From assembly GCA_029255645.1 (NCBI GenBank), contig JANLJE010000067.1, forward strand, positions 59,055 to 123,054: a stretch of DNA of 64,000 nt, read 5' to 3'. This stretch comes from Comamonadaceae bacterium. Its GTDB lineage: Bacteria; Pseudomonadota; Gammaproteobacteria; Burkholderiales; Rhodocyclaceae. The position numbers and the translations under genes are program-made. Shown here one piece after another: positions 31,838-39,731 of this stretch (the stretch's first letter is position 1; each line of letters starts with the position of its first letter). Under the pieces are notes generated by a model that saw nothing but the letters and a program-made list of their open reading frames with translations, did not search any database and was not told the origin of the DNA.

Positions 31838-32188
31838 ATGAGCAGCAAATCCTTCACCACCCTCACCACCGACATTGCCAGGGCTCTGGAAACCTTCCGC
31901 AAGGAAGCCCCGGAAACCCTGCAGAGTTTCTACAGCCTCTCCAAGGCTGCCATGAAGGGGGGCGCCCTGTCCGAACGGGACAAGGAACTGATCGCCCTGG
32001 CGATCGGCGTCACCAGCCGCTGCGACGGCTGCATCGGCTTTCATGTGAAGGCCCTGGTGCGCCTCGGGGTGAGCCGCGAACAATTGATGGAAACCCTGGC
32101 GATCTGCACCTACATGGGCGGCGGCCCGGCCCTGATGTACGCCGCCGAGGCGATCCGCGCCTACGAGGAATTCACCGCCGGGAAGTAA
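31838..32188 (+). CDS. Carboxymuconolactone decarboxylase/AhpD-family protein
   Basis: This 116-residue alpha-helical protein has the AhpD-type redox motif SRCDGCIGFHVKALVRLG (CxxC plus the following His). LSERDKELIALAIGVT precedes it and MGGGPALMYAAEAI ends the fold. Family members act as alkylhydroperoxidases or as decarboxylases; the CxxCxxxH pattern favours a redox role. CAGGAGC lies upstream of the ATG. Confidence 0.9.
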   Translation: MSSKSFTTLTTDIARALETFRKEAPETLQSFYSLSKAAMKGGALSERDKELIALAIGVTSRCDGCIGFHVKALVRLGVSREQLMETLAICTYMGGGPALMYAAEAIRAYEEFTAGK

Positions 32189-32205
32189 AGCCCCCGCCCG
32201 GAGGC

Positions 32206-32251
32206 GGAAAGCAGCTTTCCAGTCCCGTCGGCAAGCGGCAAGCTGCTTTCC
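32206..32251 (+). terminator. Inverted repeat after the AhpD-like gene
   Basis: GGAAAGCAGCTT (32206-32217) pairs exactly with AAGCTGCTTTCC (32240-32251) across a 22-nt loop. It lacks a T-run, so termination is probable rather than certain. Confidence 0.5.
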
Positions 32252-32387
32252 CGAGAGCTAGCCTTCTTCATCCAGGCGGCACGACATAAGCCCCAAAGAA
32301 TCATCCTGTTTCCGGCAGCTGAGCTCAGGTCAATCTGCGCGATGCTGGACTGGCAGCCGATTTCAACGAATTTGCAGGAGTCACCTG

Positions 32388-32750
32388 ATGGGTGCAGCCA
32401 AAAGACGGGAAAAAGCGGTACTGACGCAGGCCCTGCAGGCCATGGTGGTGGACACGTCGGGCGGTCGAATCCACGTACAGTGGGATCCCACGGCCAGGAT
32501 CCCACGGCCAGGATCCCACGGCCAGGACTCCACGGCCAGCGCTGCGCCGAACGCACAACTGACCTTCTTTGCCGGGTTTACGGCCGCCACCGTGGCCACC
32601 ACCGGGCTCTACGAATCCTGGCTCGACAGCGGCCCCTTAATCTCCACCTTGAGTTACAGCAGCCCGAACGCGCCCGGCAAACGCGATGTCCTGGGCACCC
32701 GACCGCCCCCGCCCTGCCTCCCCCCAGAGCCGCTCGCATTGACCGGGTAA
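32388..32750 (+). pseudogene. N-terminal fragment of a DDE (IS4-superfamily-type) transposase
   Basis: The frame begins MGAAKRREKAVLTQALQAMV and reads through VDTSGGRIHVQWD to SSPNAPGKRDVLGT, which I recognise as the N-terminus of a DDE transposase common in betaproteobacteria. After about 100 residues it loses similarity and ends. A 14-bp tandem repeat has added 42 bp inside it without breaking the frame. The last 100 bp recur at 36509-36625. It is inactive. Confidence 0.65.
32483..32538. repeat. 14-bp tandem repeat, 4 units, inside the transposase fragment
   Basis: GGATCCCACGGCCA is repeated at 32483, 32497 and 32511, with the variant GGACTCCACGGCCA at 32525. Confidence 0.92.
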
Positions 32751-32807
32751 CGGCCGGATTCAGGTTTAATACTGGAATTCTTATTCCTATATGGGAATAA
32801 TGCCCGG

Positions 32808-33170
32808 ATACCAAGCCCAACCAAACCCCCGCGCTGGGTCGCACCCAGCAAAAAAGACCTGATGGCCATCATGCCTGAAGCAGTGCAGGATACCTTCGGT
32901 TATGCGCTGCATTTGGCGCAGGTTGGGCAGAAACATCCTGATGCCAAACCTCCCAAAGGCTTTGGTGGTGCGGGTGTTCTGGAGGTGGCTGAGGATTTCC
33001 AGGGCGATGCCTACCGTGCCGTCGATGCCGTGCGCTATGTCGAGGCCGTGTAGGTCGTACATTGCTTCCAGAAAAAATCCGCGCAGGGCATTGCCACACC
33101 CAAGCCGGATGTGGAGTTGATCAAGTCACGCTTGAAGGCCATTGAGGTCAGTCCAGGAGTTCAGAAATGA
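32808..33170 (+). pseudogene. HigB/Gp49-like toxin gene, broken
   Basis: The frame reads KPPRWVAPSKKDLMAIMPEA, then VQDTFGYALHLAQVGQKHPD and KPPKGFGGAGVLEVAEDFQG. After an in-frame TAG at 33051-33053 it continues FQKKSAQGIATPKPDVELIK to a TGA at 33168. This is the layout of phage-derived Gp49-like (HigB/RelE-type) toxins. The expected start position has ATA (32808). Missing start plus internal stop make it a pseudogene. Confidence 0.75.
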
Positions 33171-33229
33171 TCGAGATCGAAGAAGGCCGCGGCAGCGGCG
33201 AGATAAATCCGGGAAGAGGCGGGATTTAA
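33167..33229 (+). pseudogene. Truncated antitoxin start downstream of the broken toxin
   Basis: ATG 33167 overlaps the toxin stop (ATGA), as the antitoxin start should. The 20-codon frame reads MIEIEEGRGSGEI and then stops. The DNA-binding part is missing. Confidence 0.45.
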
Positions 33230-33366
33230 CGGCAATACGGTATATCCACCAGGCCACGGGGCCATGCCTGAGTAAAGTACATGATGTCACCCTCCAGGTC
33301 TGAATCCACCTTGCTCCGATAGGCCGCCAGAGCAGCAGACTCCTTCTTCCAGGCCGCCTGAACCGC
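33226..33366 (-). pseudogene. Unidentified C-terminal coding fragment
   Basis: The minus strand reads about 46 protein-like residues (WKKESAALAAYRSKVDSDLE, then MYFTQAWPRGLVDIPYC) up to a TAA at 33226-33228. No start or family could be recognised. It is probably a remnant left by insertions. Confidence 0.35.
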
Positions 33367-33379
33367 CGTACTTAAATTA

Positions 33380-33425
33380 AATGACCCTGACCCCCTTTTA
33401 TTAATGACCCTGACCCCCTTTTATT
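33380..33425. repeat. 23-bp tandem duplication containing the GGGGTCAGGGT motif
   Basis: Two exact 23-bp copies start at 33380 and 33403. On the minus strand each reads AATAAAAGGGGGTCAGGGTC plus ATT. The core recurs at several other places in this region. Confidence 0.9.
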
Positions 33426-33434
33426 TACCGCCCG

Positions 33435-33479
33435 CCCCAAAGACAAACCCCGGCTTGGCGCCGGGGTTTGTCTTTGGGG
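33435..33479 (-). terminator. 20-bp perfect-stem hairpin after the DUF1640 gene
   Basis: CCCCAAAGACAAACCCCGGC (33435-33454) pairs exactly with 33460-33479 around a 5-nt loop. It lies 10 bp beyond the stop of the minus-strand gene. Confidence 0.8.
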
Positions 33480-33489
33480 AACGGGGGGC

Positions 33490-33750
33490 TCAGAGCAGCT
33501 TGACGAGGGTGGCGACCACGGCGGCCTGGGCCACCAGCATGCCGGCCACCCATTTGATGAGGTCGGTCTTGATGTCGGATGCCGTGGCCTTGAGCTGCAT
33601 GTCCAGGTATTCCCGCGTGGCAAGGGCCTTGTGGTGATCCTCCAGCACCTCCGCCAGGGCCTCGGCCTGTTCTTCGGCCAAGCGCGGGTCCATCCCGGCG
33701 GCTTTGAGCCGGTTGGCGAATTTTAGGGTGTCGAAGGTCAAAGTGCTCAT
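33490..33750 (-). CDS. DUF1640-like coiled-coil membrane protein
   Basis: This 86-residue protein starts MSTLTFDTLKFANRLKAAGM. A helix rich in Ala/Glu/Gln follows (LAEEQAEALAEVLEDHH) and then one C-terminal membrane helix (about residues 65-85, LIKWVAGMLVAQAAVVATLV). This is the short bacterial DUF1640/CCDC90-like form, often in or near mobile regions and of unknown function. It looks intact and has its own terminator. Confidence 0.75.
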   Translation of the reverse strand: MSTLTFDTLKFANRLKAAGMDPRLAEEQAEALAEVLEDHHKALATREYLDMQLKATASDIKTDLIKWVAGMLVAQAAVVATLVKLL

Positions 33751-33881
33751 GGAGTCATTATATCCAATAGCGTTACCGGTGCGTTACTGGCTTCTTGGCT
33801 GGCTTCTTGAGTCAAATGGTACGGGGTTGCCTGGGTTGCCGCTCCGAATGCGCCAGAAGCGGCTTTTACGTAGCGCCGGGT

Positions 33882-34337
33882 TTAACTGCCGTCCGCGTCT
33901 TCAAGAAAGCGGCTGAGGATGTCGAGCACCGCCTGTTCGTCCTCCTTGCCCAAGGTGCCAGCGTCTGGGTCATCAAATAGCTGGCCACGGCGGGACATCT
34001 GACGGGTGCCGAATTCGTGATAGGTGGCCCTGGGGTCACCGAAGCCGATGGTGGCTGAGGTGTCATCGGAAGTGTGGGTGAGGCTGTCCAGCATATCCCC
34101 TAAACGATCCAGCACCCGGTGGTTACCGTTTTCCGGGTAGTTCAGAACGGTGCTGGGCTTTTAGGCCGCCCAGGGGTTTCCACTGGGGTCACTCTGGGTT
34201 TCAAAGCAGCCCCGTACTCTGTTTTCCAGTTCCATCCCGATTTCGCTGAAGGCCGGGCCCATGTCATCGACCCGCCGGGCGATCTGGTTGAGGCGGTCAA
34301 TGACGAAATCGCTATTGACGGAGAGGGTGACGCTCAT
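33882..34337 (-). pseudogene. Phage virion-morphogenesis (Mu gpG-like) protein, in-frame stop
   Basis: From ATG 34337 the frame reads MSVTLSVNSDFVIDRLNQIA, then SEIGMELENRV and DPSGNPWAA. A TAA follows at 34161-34163, and then in the same frame KPSTVLN, TSATIGFGDPRATYHEFGTR and ILSRFLEDADGS. The DxxGxPWAxLxPST block and the YHEFGTR block match PF05069. Only the single stop interrupts it. A downstream GTG (34115) could start a 77-residue fragment. Confidence 0.72.
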
Positions 34338-34612
34338 GGCTGTTGCCTTGGATCAAAACGCAGCCAGGCGGGCAAGGGGTCGTCCGGCCCAGCAAGGGCT
34401 TGGCGAGGCGATGCCGGGGTACTGCTCAGCGTCAGCCCGGTTTCTGGTTCAACGTTAAGAGCGCCCAGGGTTTTGAGTTCGTCGAAGTCGAGGCCAAAGG
34501 CCGATTCGCGGGGGTGCGGCCGGGCTTTGAAATCGGCTTCGGCTGGCGGTGGGCTGCGCCACTGGAGGGTGATGGTGTCGCTCTGGGGGTGATAGGTGAC
34601 ACAGACTTGCAT
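34334..34612 (-). CDS. Small protein of unknown function, probably phage-derived
   Basis: This 92-residue frame runs from ATG 34612 to a TGA that overlaps the start of the gpG-like pseudogene (ATGA), so the two were one transcription unit. It is Pro-rich (RSPPPAEADFKARPHPRES) with beta-strand-like beginnings (VCVTYHPQSDTITLQW). I do not recognise the family. It is intact in itself but isolated from any complete prophage. Confidence 0.5.
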   Translation of the reverse strand: MQVCVTYHPQSDTITLQWRSPPPAEADFKARPHPRESAFGLDFDELKTLGALNVEPETGLTLSSTPASPRQALAGPDDPLPAWLRFDPRQQP

Positions 34613-34687
34613 TACTGCTTTCCTTCATCCAGCTTCTGGTAGAGCGGTTGCATCGTATCAGGGAAGGCTGCAGATCAATGGGGTCCC

Positions 34688-35082
34688 AGATCAATGGGGT
34701 CAGGGTCCCATGGCGCTACCTTGAGCCTGATTTTCCCCGGGCACGGAGAATCGTTGCCCGCGCGACTTCTCTTACGCGACTTCTCTTACGCGACTTCTCT
34801 TACGCGACTTCTCTTGCGCGACTTCTCTTGGTACGGTGAGCCGTTGATGGTTTTCGGTCTTCGTTTGATTGCGTGGGGTTCAACGCGACCAGGGCGAATT
34901 GGGAGAAGAAGTTCGCTGATTCCGCCAAGCGGATGTGCGGTCATCCGCTTGGCACAAGCGCCAGAGGCGAAGCAAAGTTGTTGTGCGAAAGCCAGATAAA
35001 GCTGAACGCTGCCCTTGAAGCTCAGCGCACGCGCGTATGACCCCGCTCCTGCGGCAGCACGGACCATCAAGGCGCAAACCAG
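34688..35082. repeat. Direct repeat A: IS4-type remnant (copy 1)
   Basis: Bases from GGGGTCAGGGTCCCATGGCG near 34694 to CAAGGCGCAAACCA near 35080 recur almost exactly at 36152-36508. The copies differ mainly by the number of 14-bp units at 34757 and a few substitutions. Confidence 0.9.
34757..34830. repeat. 14-bp tandem repeat, 5 units
   Basis: GCGACTTCTCTTAC is repeated, with the last units ending in GC and GG. Copy B at 36216 has only 3 units, so the copy number has changed since the duplication. Confidence 0.9.
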
Positions 35083-35235
35083 ATGGTAGGCGAGCAGATG
35101 GACGGCGATTTTCTTATCCATCATCGCTGGGGTCAGGGTACGCAGGATATCCCTGCCCATTTCGGCCTTGATCGAGCGCAAATCCACTTCGACCTGCCAC
35201 CGTCGGCGGGCAAGCGAGGCCCTCAGCCTCTTTTC
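34786..35235 (-). pseudogene. IS4-family transposase, C-terminal part (copy A)
   Basis: The minus frame reads ARRRWQVEVDLRSIKAEMGR, the conserved region around the catalytic Glu (YREK-like) of IS4-family transposases. DKKIAVHLLAYHLV, ARALSFKGSVQLYLAFAQQL and LLLPIRPGRVEPHAIKRRPK follow. The N-terminal half and the DD residues are absent; upstream sequence is a 12-bp tandem repeat. It is inactive. Confidence 0.78.
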
Positions 35236-35256
35236 ATTTACCGGGACCGGTACGAT

Positions 35257-35300
35257 AACGGCTACGAAACGGCTACGATAACGGCTACGACAACGGCTTA
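35257..35300. repeat. 11-12 bp tandem repeat, about 4 units
   Basis: AACGGCTACGA (35257), AACGGCTACGAT (35268), AACGGCTACGAC (35280) and a partial unit (35292). It marks the break point of the transposase fragment. Confidence 0.88.
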
Positions 35301-35420
35301 AAGTAGTGCCATGGGGGTCAGGGATATTTAACCGGCATGACAATAGAGGTCAGACCAATAATGCATGACCCGGGGTTGCCTGCCTGCTTGCTGGCAATTG
35401 GGCAGCCTTTCCCACGATTA

Positions 35421-35450
35421 ATTGGCGCCAATGGGAACGTATGCGTTACC
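35421..35450 (+). promoter_or_regulatory. Palindromes upstream of the toxin-antitoxin pair (possible operator)
   Basis: ATTGGCGCCAAT (35421-35432) is a perfect 12-bp palindrome, and AACGTATGCGTT follows with AACG/CGTT arms. Both lie within 40 bp of the toxin start, where autoregulating antitoxins of this type bind. No footprint evidence exists. Confidence 0.4.
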
Positions 35451-35460
35451 ATTATCTCCA

Positions 35461-35799
35461 ATGAATCACCAAGTCAAAGAACTGCTCCTGCCCGATGGCA
35501 GCAGCCCTTACGCCGCGTGGTTTGCCACACTCGACCCGATGGCAGCCGCCAAGGTCAGTGTGGCCGCTGCGCGAATGGAACAGGGCAATCTCTCCAACGT
35601 GGAGTGGTTCCGGGGCATTGGCGAGTACAAGATCGACTGGGGGCCGGGTTACCGCATCTACCTGGCCAAGGACGGCCTGAAGATCATCATCCTGCTCGGT
35701 GGTGGCACAAAGAAGGGCCAGCAAAAGGACATCGATGAAGCGGTGGCTTTGTGGGAAGACTACAAACATCGCAAGGCCCAAACGAAAAAAGGAGCGTGA
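35461..35799 (+). CDS. RelE/HigB-type toxin, HI1419-like addiction module killer protein
   Basis: This 112-residue toxin, probably a ribosome-dependent mRNA interferase, contains YAAWFATLDPMAAAKVSVAA, RMEQGNLSNVEWFRGIGEYK and the core GYRIYLAKDGLKIIILLGGG TKKGQQKDI, all features of the HI1419/TIGR02683 family. ATG 35461 begins the family N-terminus. The antitoxin follows after 2 bp. Unlike the neighbouring HigB-type copy, it is intact. Confidence 0.85.
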   Translation: MNHQVKELLLPDGSSPYAAWFATLDPMAAAKVSVAAARMEQGNLSNVEWFRGIGEYKIDWGPGYRIYLAKDGLKIIILLGGGTKKGQQKDIDEAVALWEDYKHRKAQTKKGA

Positions 35800-35801
35800 C
35801 C

Positions 35802-36119
35802 ATGGCACTGACCCGTGATTTCAAAGAAACCGTGGCTGCCCGAGTACAGAGCGATCCGGCTTTTGCTCAAGCGTTGCTTGACGAAGCGATCACCCTGTTC
35901 ATCAATGGCGAGCCCGATACCGCCAAGTTGATCCTGCGGGATCTGGTGAATGCAACGGTTGGTTTTGAGTCGCTGGCCGAAGAAATCCACAAGCCGGCCA
36001 AGAGCCTGCACCGGATGCTGTCGGCCTCGGGCAATCCGACCATGAGCAACATCTCAGCGATTTTTGCTGCCATCAAGCGCGCGCTGAAAGTGGAAATCCA
36101 CACCAGCGTGGTGATATAG
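35802..36119 (+). CDS. HTH antitoxin, HI1420-like
   Basis: This 105-residue DNA-binding antitoxin partners the HI1419-like toxin. The N-terminus has RDFKETVAARVQSDPAFAQA and LLDEAITLFINGEPDTAKL; the helix-turn-helix is in FESLAEEIHKPAKSLHRMLS with the typical GNPTMSNISAIFAAIKRAL continuation. AAAGGAG precedes ATG 35802. It ends just before remnant copy B. Confidence 0.87.
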   Translation: MALTRDFKETVAARVQSDPAFAQALLDEAITLFINGEPDTAKLILRDLVNATVGFESLAEEIHKPAKSLHRMLSASGNPTMSNISAIFAAIKRALKVEIHTSVVI

Positions 36120-36151
36120 CGTAGCAAAATAAAATTAAAGTAAAATTAAAG

Positions 36152-36508
36152 GGGTCAGGGTCCCATGGCGCTACCTTGAGCCTGATTTTCCCCGGGCACG
36201 GAGAATCGTTGCCCGCGCGACTTCTCTTACGCGACTTCTCCAGCGCGACTTCTCTTGGGACGGTGAGCCGTTGATGGTTTTTCGGTCTTCGTTTGAATGC
36301 GTGGGGTTCAACGCGACCAGGGCGAATTGGGAGAAGAAGTTCGCTGATTCCGCCAAGCGGATGTGCGGTCATCCGCTTGGCACAAGCGCCAGAGGCGAAG
36401 CAAAGTTGTTGTGCGAAAGCCAGATAAAGCTGAACGCTGCCCTTGAAGCTCAGCGCACGCGCGCATGACCCCGCTCCTGCGGCAGCACGGACCATCAAGG
36501 CGCAAACC
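36152..36508. repeat. Direct repeat A': IS4-type remnant (copy 2)
   Basis: This near-identical copy of 34688-35082 has three 14-bp units (from 36216) instead of five. At its right end it joins abruptly to a copy of the other transposase fragment. Confidence 0.9.
36190..36508 (-). pseudogene. IS4-family transposase, C-terminal fragment (copy B)
   Basis: The minus frame carries ARALSFKGSVQLYLAFAQQL, CAKRMTAHPLGGISELLLPI and RPGRVEPHAFKRRPK, as in copy A, but lacks the ARRRWQVEVDL part. It is inactive. Confidence 0.75.
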
Positions 36509-36625
36509 ATACAGCAGCCCGAACGCGCCCGGCAAACGCGATGTCCTGGGCACCCGACCGCCCCCGCCCTGCCTCCCCCTGAGCCGCTCGCACTGACCGG
36601 GGAACTGCCGGATTCAGGTTGATCA
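36509..36625 (+). pseudogene. Second copy of the transposase N-terminal fragment tail
   Basis: This segment reads SSPNAPGKRDVLGT on the plus strand and matches 32655-32770 nearly base for base, including the non-transposase sequence beyond it. It is fused to IS4-type copy B. Confidence 0.75.
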
Positions 36626-36892
36626 TTTGCGACCCGTTCTCTGGTGGGTGTCTCCCGGCCAGCCCTGGCCTCTGCCTTGGCCATAGCCGCCATGAGAAAA
36701 AACATTCACTGCGCGATTCGGTGCGCGGCAAGCCCGGCCTTACCCTGGGCATCCCCCTGCGCCTGTCGCTGCCGCTCTGTCCGAGTCTGTCCGAGTCTGA
36801 CTGGGCGTTGCAGGGCCTTGCAGGGCGCCGGGGACCAGTCCTGCCTCCGCCGGCAGACAGACTCGCCCCCCAGCCGGAAAACGCGTAAATTG

Positions 36893-38158
36893 ATGGCCCG
36901 GTTCCGTTCACGCAAGCCCATGACTTCCTCTGCCCTGGCCTCTCCGCCCCGCCACGATGCCGCCGTGATCACCCTGATCGGCGCCGTGCATGGCGTCTCC
37001 CATTTCTTCCACCTGCTCTTGCCGCCCCTCTTTCCCTGGCTGATGGCGGAGTTTGACCTCAGCTTCACCCGCATCGGCCTGACCATGACCCTCTTCTTTG
37101 TGGTCTCCGGCTTCGGCCAGGCGGCGGCGGGCTTCCTGGTGGATCGCTGGGGCGCGGCCCGGGTGCTGGCCGGTGGCATCACCTGCTTCATCCTCGCCGC
37201 CCTGCTGCTGGCCACGGCGACCGGTTTCCCGGTCCTGCTGCTGGTGGGAGGGCTGGCAGGCCTGGGTAACGCAGTGTTCCACCCATCCGACTTCACCGTG
37301 CTCAACCGGCATGTCTCCACTGCCCGCTTAGGCCACGCCTTTTCCGTCCATGGCCTGTCGGGCAACCTGGGCTGGGCCCTGGCCCCGGTGTTCATGACCG
37401 GCATCGCCACCCTGGCAGGCTGGCGCGTGGCCGCCCTGGCCGCCGCCTTGCTGGCCGGTCTGGCCCTGGCCCTGCTGCTTGCCTTTCGCCGCCTGCTGGA
37501 CGACCCGCCCGGCCACCGCCCCAAAGCCGCACCCCAGGGCGAGCATCCCCTGGCCTTCCTCACCGTGCTGCCCGTATGGATGTGCTTTGCCTTCTTTTTC
37601 CTGACCACCACCTCCTTCGGGGCCATCCAGAACTACGCCCCCTCCATCCTCGAACATCTCTATGGCCTGGCCCGGCCCCTGGCGGCGGGTGGCTTGTCTG
37701 CCTGCCTGCTCGGGGGCGCCGGCGGCATTGCCCTGGGAGGCTTCCTCGCAAAATCAGGGGAGCACGACCGGATCATCGCCCTGATGCTCGGCTGCGCCGC
37801 CCTGCTTGCCCTGCTGCTGGCCACGGGCTGGCCGCCGGCCTGGAGCATCCTGGCCGTGATGGCGGGCATCGGTTTTTTCACCGGGGTGGCCGGCCCCTCC
37901 CGCGACCTGCTGGTGCGCCGCGCCGCCGTGGGCCGTTTCGGCGAGGCGGCCTACGGCCGCATCTACGGCTTTGTCTATTCCGGCCTGGATGCGGGCCTGG
38001 CCCTGGCGCCGCTGATCTTCGGCGCCTTCATGGACGGAGGGCAGGAGCGCCAGGTGCTGGTGGGCGTCGCCCTGCTCCAGGGCTTGGCCATCTTCACCGC
38101 CCTGGGGGTCGGACGCTACCTGCCCGCCCAGCCCGGAGGCCAGGCGGCTTCCCGCTAG
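36893..38158 (+). CDS. MFS transporter, fosmidomycin-resistance-like
   Basis: This 421-residue inner-membrane transporter has 12 predicted hydrophobic segments. The first reads ITLIGAVHGVSHFFHLLLPP, with the A-loop FGQAAAGFLVDRWGAARVLA after TM2 and the mid-protein motif GNAVFHPSDFTVLN plus AFSVHGLSGNLGWALAP, all like the Fsr/fosmidomycin-resistance group. The substrate is unknown. ATG 36893 and ATG 36920 (MTSSALASPP) are both possible. The 270-bp gap before it (36626-36892) contains only mobile-element debris and a small repeat. Confidence 0.87.
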   Translation: MARFRSRKPMTSSALASPPRHDAAVITLIGAVHGVSHFFHLLLPPLFPWLMAEFDLSFTRIGLTMTLFFVVSGFGQAAAGFLVDRWGAARVLAGGITCFILAALLLATATGFPVLLLVGGLAGLGNAVFHPSDFTVLNRHVSTARLGHAFSVHGLSGNLGWALAPVFMTGIATLAGWRVAALAAALLAGLALALLLAFRRLLDDPPGHRPKAAPQGEHPLAFLTVLPVWMCFAFFFLTTTSFGAIQNYAPSILEHLYGLARPLAAGGLSACLLGGAGGIALGGFLAKSGEHDRIIALMLGCAALLALLLATGWPPAWSILAVMAGIGFFTGVAGPSRDLLVRRAAVGRFGEAAYGRIYGFVYSGLDAGLALAPLIFGAFMDGGQERQVLVGVALLQGLAIFTALGVGRYLPAQPGGQAASR

Positions 38159-38284
38159 CCGGACCCCGGCGGTAAAGCTGCTTTTTCTTTCCACGAAACT
38201 GATTGCCACCCCGCTGCGCCGAAAATCCGGGTCCTGAGCATCTCGCCCCTGGACCCCAGGCGCATCGAATGGACGGAGAACCGA

Positions 38285-38626
38285 ATGCACGAAATGTCCC
38301 TGGCTGAAGGTATCCTGCAACAGGTGGAAGACACGGCCCGGCGCGAAGGCGCCCGCCAGGTCAGGACCGTGGTGCTGGAAATCGGCGCCCTGGCCAGCAT
38401 CGAGGTGGAAGCCCTGCGCTTTTGCTTTGACGCGGTGACCCGGAACAGCCTGGCCGCAGGCGCCACCCTGGAAATCCAGACGCTGCCCGGAGCGGGCTGG
38501 TGCCTGCCCTGCGGCGCCACGGTGCCGATCACCGAGCTTTATGACCCCTGTCCCCGTTGCGGCAGCTACCAGGTACAAGCCACGGCCGGCACGCAAATGC
38601 GGATCAAGGAAATCGAAATAGAATAG
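38285..38626 (+). CDS. hypA: Hydrogenase nickel-insertion protein HypA
   Basis: HypA delivers nickel to the large subunit of [NiFe] hydrogenase together with HypB. The Ni-binding N-terminus is MHEMSL (His2). The zinc site is CLPCGA plus CPRCGS. It has 113 residues. The start is preceded by GGACGGAGAACCGA. It heads the hypABFCD cluster. Confidence 0.97.
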   Translation: MHEMSLAEGILQQVEDTARREGARQVRTVVLEIGALASIEVEALRFCFDAVTRNSLAAGATLEIQTLPGAGWCLPCGATVPITELYDPCPRCGSYQVQATAGTQMRIKEIEIE

Positions 38627-38666
38627 AGCGCTGCGCCTTAGCGCTGAACTTTCAAGAGGAACCACA

Positions 38667-39653
38667 ATGTGCACAACCTGCGGCTGCGCCAGCGGCGAAA
38701 CCCGGATCGAAGGACAGGCGGTGGATCACGACCATCCCCACCACCACCATGAACATGAACATGAACACGGCCACGGTCACGGTCACGGTCACGGCGGCGC
38801 GCCGCAACACTCCGATCATGACGAACACTGGCACCAGCACGAGGACGGGACCTGGCACCGCCATGCCCATGAAGCACGGGACCACGCCGCCGCCCTCGAT
38901 TACGGCAGCGGCCCGGCCCGGGCCCACGCCCCGGGGCTGAGCCAGGCGCGCATGGTGCAGATCGAACAGGACATCCTGGCCAAGAACGACCAGTACGCCG
39001 CCGCCAATCGCCAGCGCCTGTTCGATGCGGCGGTCCTGGCCCTCAATCTGGTCTCCAGCCCCGGCTCGGGCAAGACCACCTTGCTCACCCGCACGCTCAC
39101 CCACCTCAAGGCAGAGATGCCCCTGGCCGTGATCGAGGGGGATCAGGAAACCGCCTTCGACGCCGAACGCATCCGCGCCACCGGCGTGCCCGCCCTGCAG
39201 ATCAATACCGGCAAGGGCTGCCACCTGGACGCCCACATGGTGGGCCAGGCCCTGGACCAACTGGAACTGCCGGAAGGCGGCATGCTGTTCATCGAAAACG
39301 TCGGCAATCTGGTCTGCCCGGCCGCCTTCGACCTGGGCGAAGCGGCGAAGGTGGTGATCCTCTCGGTCACCGAGGGCGCCGACAAGCCCCTCAAGTACCC
39401 GGATATGTTCCACGCCGCCCGGCTCTTGCTGATCAACAAGATCGACCTGCTGCCCTATGTCGATTTCGACCTGGATGAGGCCATCGCCCATGCCCGCCGG
39501 GTCAATCCCGGTCTGGAGGTGCTGCCCCTGTCCGCCACATCCGGGGAAGGTTTCGATGCCTGGCTGGGCTGGCTCAAGACCCGGCTCGAAGACGTGAAGG
39601 GCGGCCGCATCCGCAGCCTGGAAGCCCAGCTCGCCAAGCTCAAGGGCGCCTGA
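38667..39653 (+). CDS. hypB: Hydrogenase nickel GTPase HypB with His-rich region
   Basis: HypB is the GTPase that drives nickel insertion. The high-affinity Ni site MCTTCGC lies at the N-terminus. Residues about 20-75 are extremely His-rich ([20 protein letters not shown], then [20 protein letters not shown]), typical of nickel-storing HypB. The G domain has [12 protein letters not shown] (P-loop), [14 protein letters not shown], and [11 protein letters not shown]. It has 328 residues. It follows hypA after 40 bp. Confidence 0.97.
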   Translation: MCTTCGCASGETRIEGQAVDHDHPHHHHEHEHEHGHGHGHGHGGAPQHSDHDEHWHQHEDGTWHRHAHEARDHAAALDYGSGPARAHAPGLSQARMVQIEQDILAKNDQYAAANRQRLFDAAVLALNLVSSPGSGKTTLLTRTLTHLKAEMPLAVIEGDQETAFDAERIRATGVPALQINTGKGCHLDAHMVGQALDQLELPEGGMLFIENVGNLVCPAAFDLGEAAKVVILSVTEGADKPLKYPDMFHAARLLLINKIDLLPYVDFDLDEAIAHARRVNPGLEVLPLSATSGEGFDAWLGWLKTRLEDVKGGRIRSLEAQLAKLKGA

Positions 39654-39731
39654 GCGTGAGGCCGGAAACGAGCCTGCAGCGCCAGGGCGCGAAGCGGCAA
39701 GGGCACGCCCGGCCCGGTCCGTTGCTTTGCC

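Noticed and set aside
32483..35300. Possible CRISPR array
   Set aside because: Repeats are 11-23 bp, directly abutting with no spacers, and no cas genes are present.
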